DNA of 5,910 bases from positions 1 through 5,910 of the forward strand of contig QHXL01000500.1 in the NCBI GenBank assembly GCA_003222935.1, given 5' to 3'. The DNA comes from Acidobacteriota bacterium (GTDB taxonomy: Bacteria; Acidobacteriota; Blastocatellia; Pyrinomonadales; Pyrinomonadaceae). Made by a program: the position numbers and the translations under genes. Under the pieces are notes generated by a model. It was not told where the DNA came from and ran no database searches. It saw only the letters and a program-made list of their open reading frames with translations. Shown here in pieces: positions 5,274-5,910 of the stretch (within the stretch, counting starts at the first letter, position 1; each line of letters opens with the position of its first letter).

Positions 5274-5910
5274 CTAGCCGAGTTTCTTCTCGAGTTCCTG
5301 GACGCGTGCGAGCAGTCGGGGTTCACCGATTTTCTCGGTGACCGCAGAAAAGCTCTTCGTCGCTCCGGTCCAGAGCAGTTCGTCAACGTCATCGAAGAGC
5401 GGAGCGTTGGTCCTCAGGGTCGCAAGATCTTTGAACAGCAACGCCTCCTGATGTTTGTCCTTTAGAATATCCGCCGGGAAACTCTCAATTGGACCCAATC
5501 GGTTGAGCAGTGAAGCAGCAGTCTTCGCTCCACATCCCTTGATTCCCGGGTAGCCGTCAGCACTGTCGCCAACCAGGGCCAGATAGTCGGCGATAAGTTC
5601 AGGAGCAACGCCGAACTTTGCGCGTACGCCCTCGGCATTGCGAATGATTCCACGTCGACCATCCACCTGGACAACTCGATCCTCGACGACGCATTGGGCC
5701 AGGTCTTTGTCCGGAGTCCAAATACAAATCTTTTCCACGCGTTCATCTTGTGACGCAAGGTAGGCGGCCGAAGCGAGCGCGTCATCGGCCTCGAGTTCGA
5801 CCATGGGCCAAACTGTTACACCCATAGCCAGAAGTGCTTCTTCAAGTGGAATGAACTGGGCGCGCAACACTGGCTCTATGCCCGCGCCGGTTTTGTATCC
5901 CGCCCAAAGT
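5274..5910 (-). CDS. FEN-type 5'-3' exonuclease (PIN domain), C-terminal part, 5' end outside window
   Basis: The frame is open from the right edge to a TAG at 5274-5276, about 211 visible codons. A GTG at 5870 is an internal valine rather than the start: family-like sequence (LWAGYKTGAGIEPV) continues upstream to the edge. Counting from that valine, metal-binding acidic motifs are VELEADDALA (24-33), TPDKDLAQC (52-60) and GDSADGYPGIKGCGAKTA (101-118). The last is the helix-3-turn-helix region used by FEN/Pol I-type 5' nucleases to hold DNA. The protein would cut 5' flaps or remove RNA primers in the cytosol. No polymerase domain follows, since the protein ends soon after the nuclease fold with a short coil (ARVQELEKKLG), so this is a stand-alone exonuclease and not PolA. 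About the first 90-100 residues, including the first catalytic aspartates, are not in the window. No damage is seen in the visible part. Confidence 0.88.
   Translation of the reverse strand, partial: LWAGYKTGAGIEPVLRAQFIPLEEALLAMGVTVWPMVELEADDALASAAYLASQDERVEKICIWTPDKDLAQCVVEDRVVQVDGRRGIIRNAEGVRAKFGVAPELIADYLALVGDSADGYPGIKGCGAKTAASLLNRLGPIESFPADILKDKHQEALLFKDLATLRTNAPLFDDVDELLWTGATKSFSAVTEKIGEPRLLARVQELEKKLG

Noticed and set aside
5138..5392. Minus-strand frame of 84 codons across the CACAGAG repeat and the exonuclease 3' end
   Set aside because: It lies in another frame of the exonuclease gene and reads the repeat as CASSVPLGLCG, a by-product of the sub-repeats.

Overview
The window looks like chromosomal DNA of an uncultured, environmental bacterium. 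The Asp-box (BNR/sortilin-like) secreted protein, the DUF4126 membrane protein and two kinds of dispersed palindromic repeat would fit Acidobacteriota (Blastocatellia-like). That placement is an inference from gene content and was not tested. TGA, TAG and TAA all serve as ordinary stops here, so the standard bacterial code applies.

Layout. Positions 1-915 (minus strand) hold the 5' part of a large secreted Asp-box repeat protein that runs off the left edge; a single in-frame TGA interrupts it. Upstream on the same strand is a DUF4126 membrane protein (1016-1612). It faces a plus-strand APH-fold kinase (1670-2656) across a 57-bp divergent region. Next come a 177-bp palindromic repeat element (2678-2854) and a class III PLP enzyme of the phospho-lyase type (2895-4231), broken by a frameshift and a probable short deletion. 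A small four-cysteine protein (4295-4624) follows on the plus strand. It converges on an unrecognised minus-strand gene (4643-5056). A second palindromic repeat (5174-5270) separates that gene from the C-terminal two thirds of a FEN-type 5'-3' exonuclease (5274 to the right edge, minus strand).

How the genes work together. The clearest functional unit is the kinase plus the PLP enzyme. It matches the known scheme in which an amino alcohol (ethanolamine or 5-hydroxylysine type) is phosphorylated and the phospho-ester is then removed by PLP-dependent elimination, giving an aldehyde, ammonia and phosphate. The second enzyme cannot be made intact from the sequence as given, so the pathway is either decaying here or the sequence has an error. 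The remaining genes look like unrelated housekeeping or orphan genes. No phage, CRISPR, toxin-antitoxin or defence system is visible.
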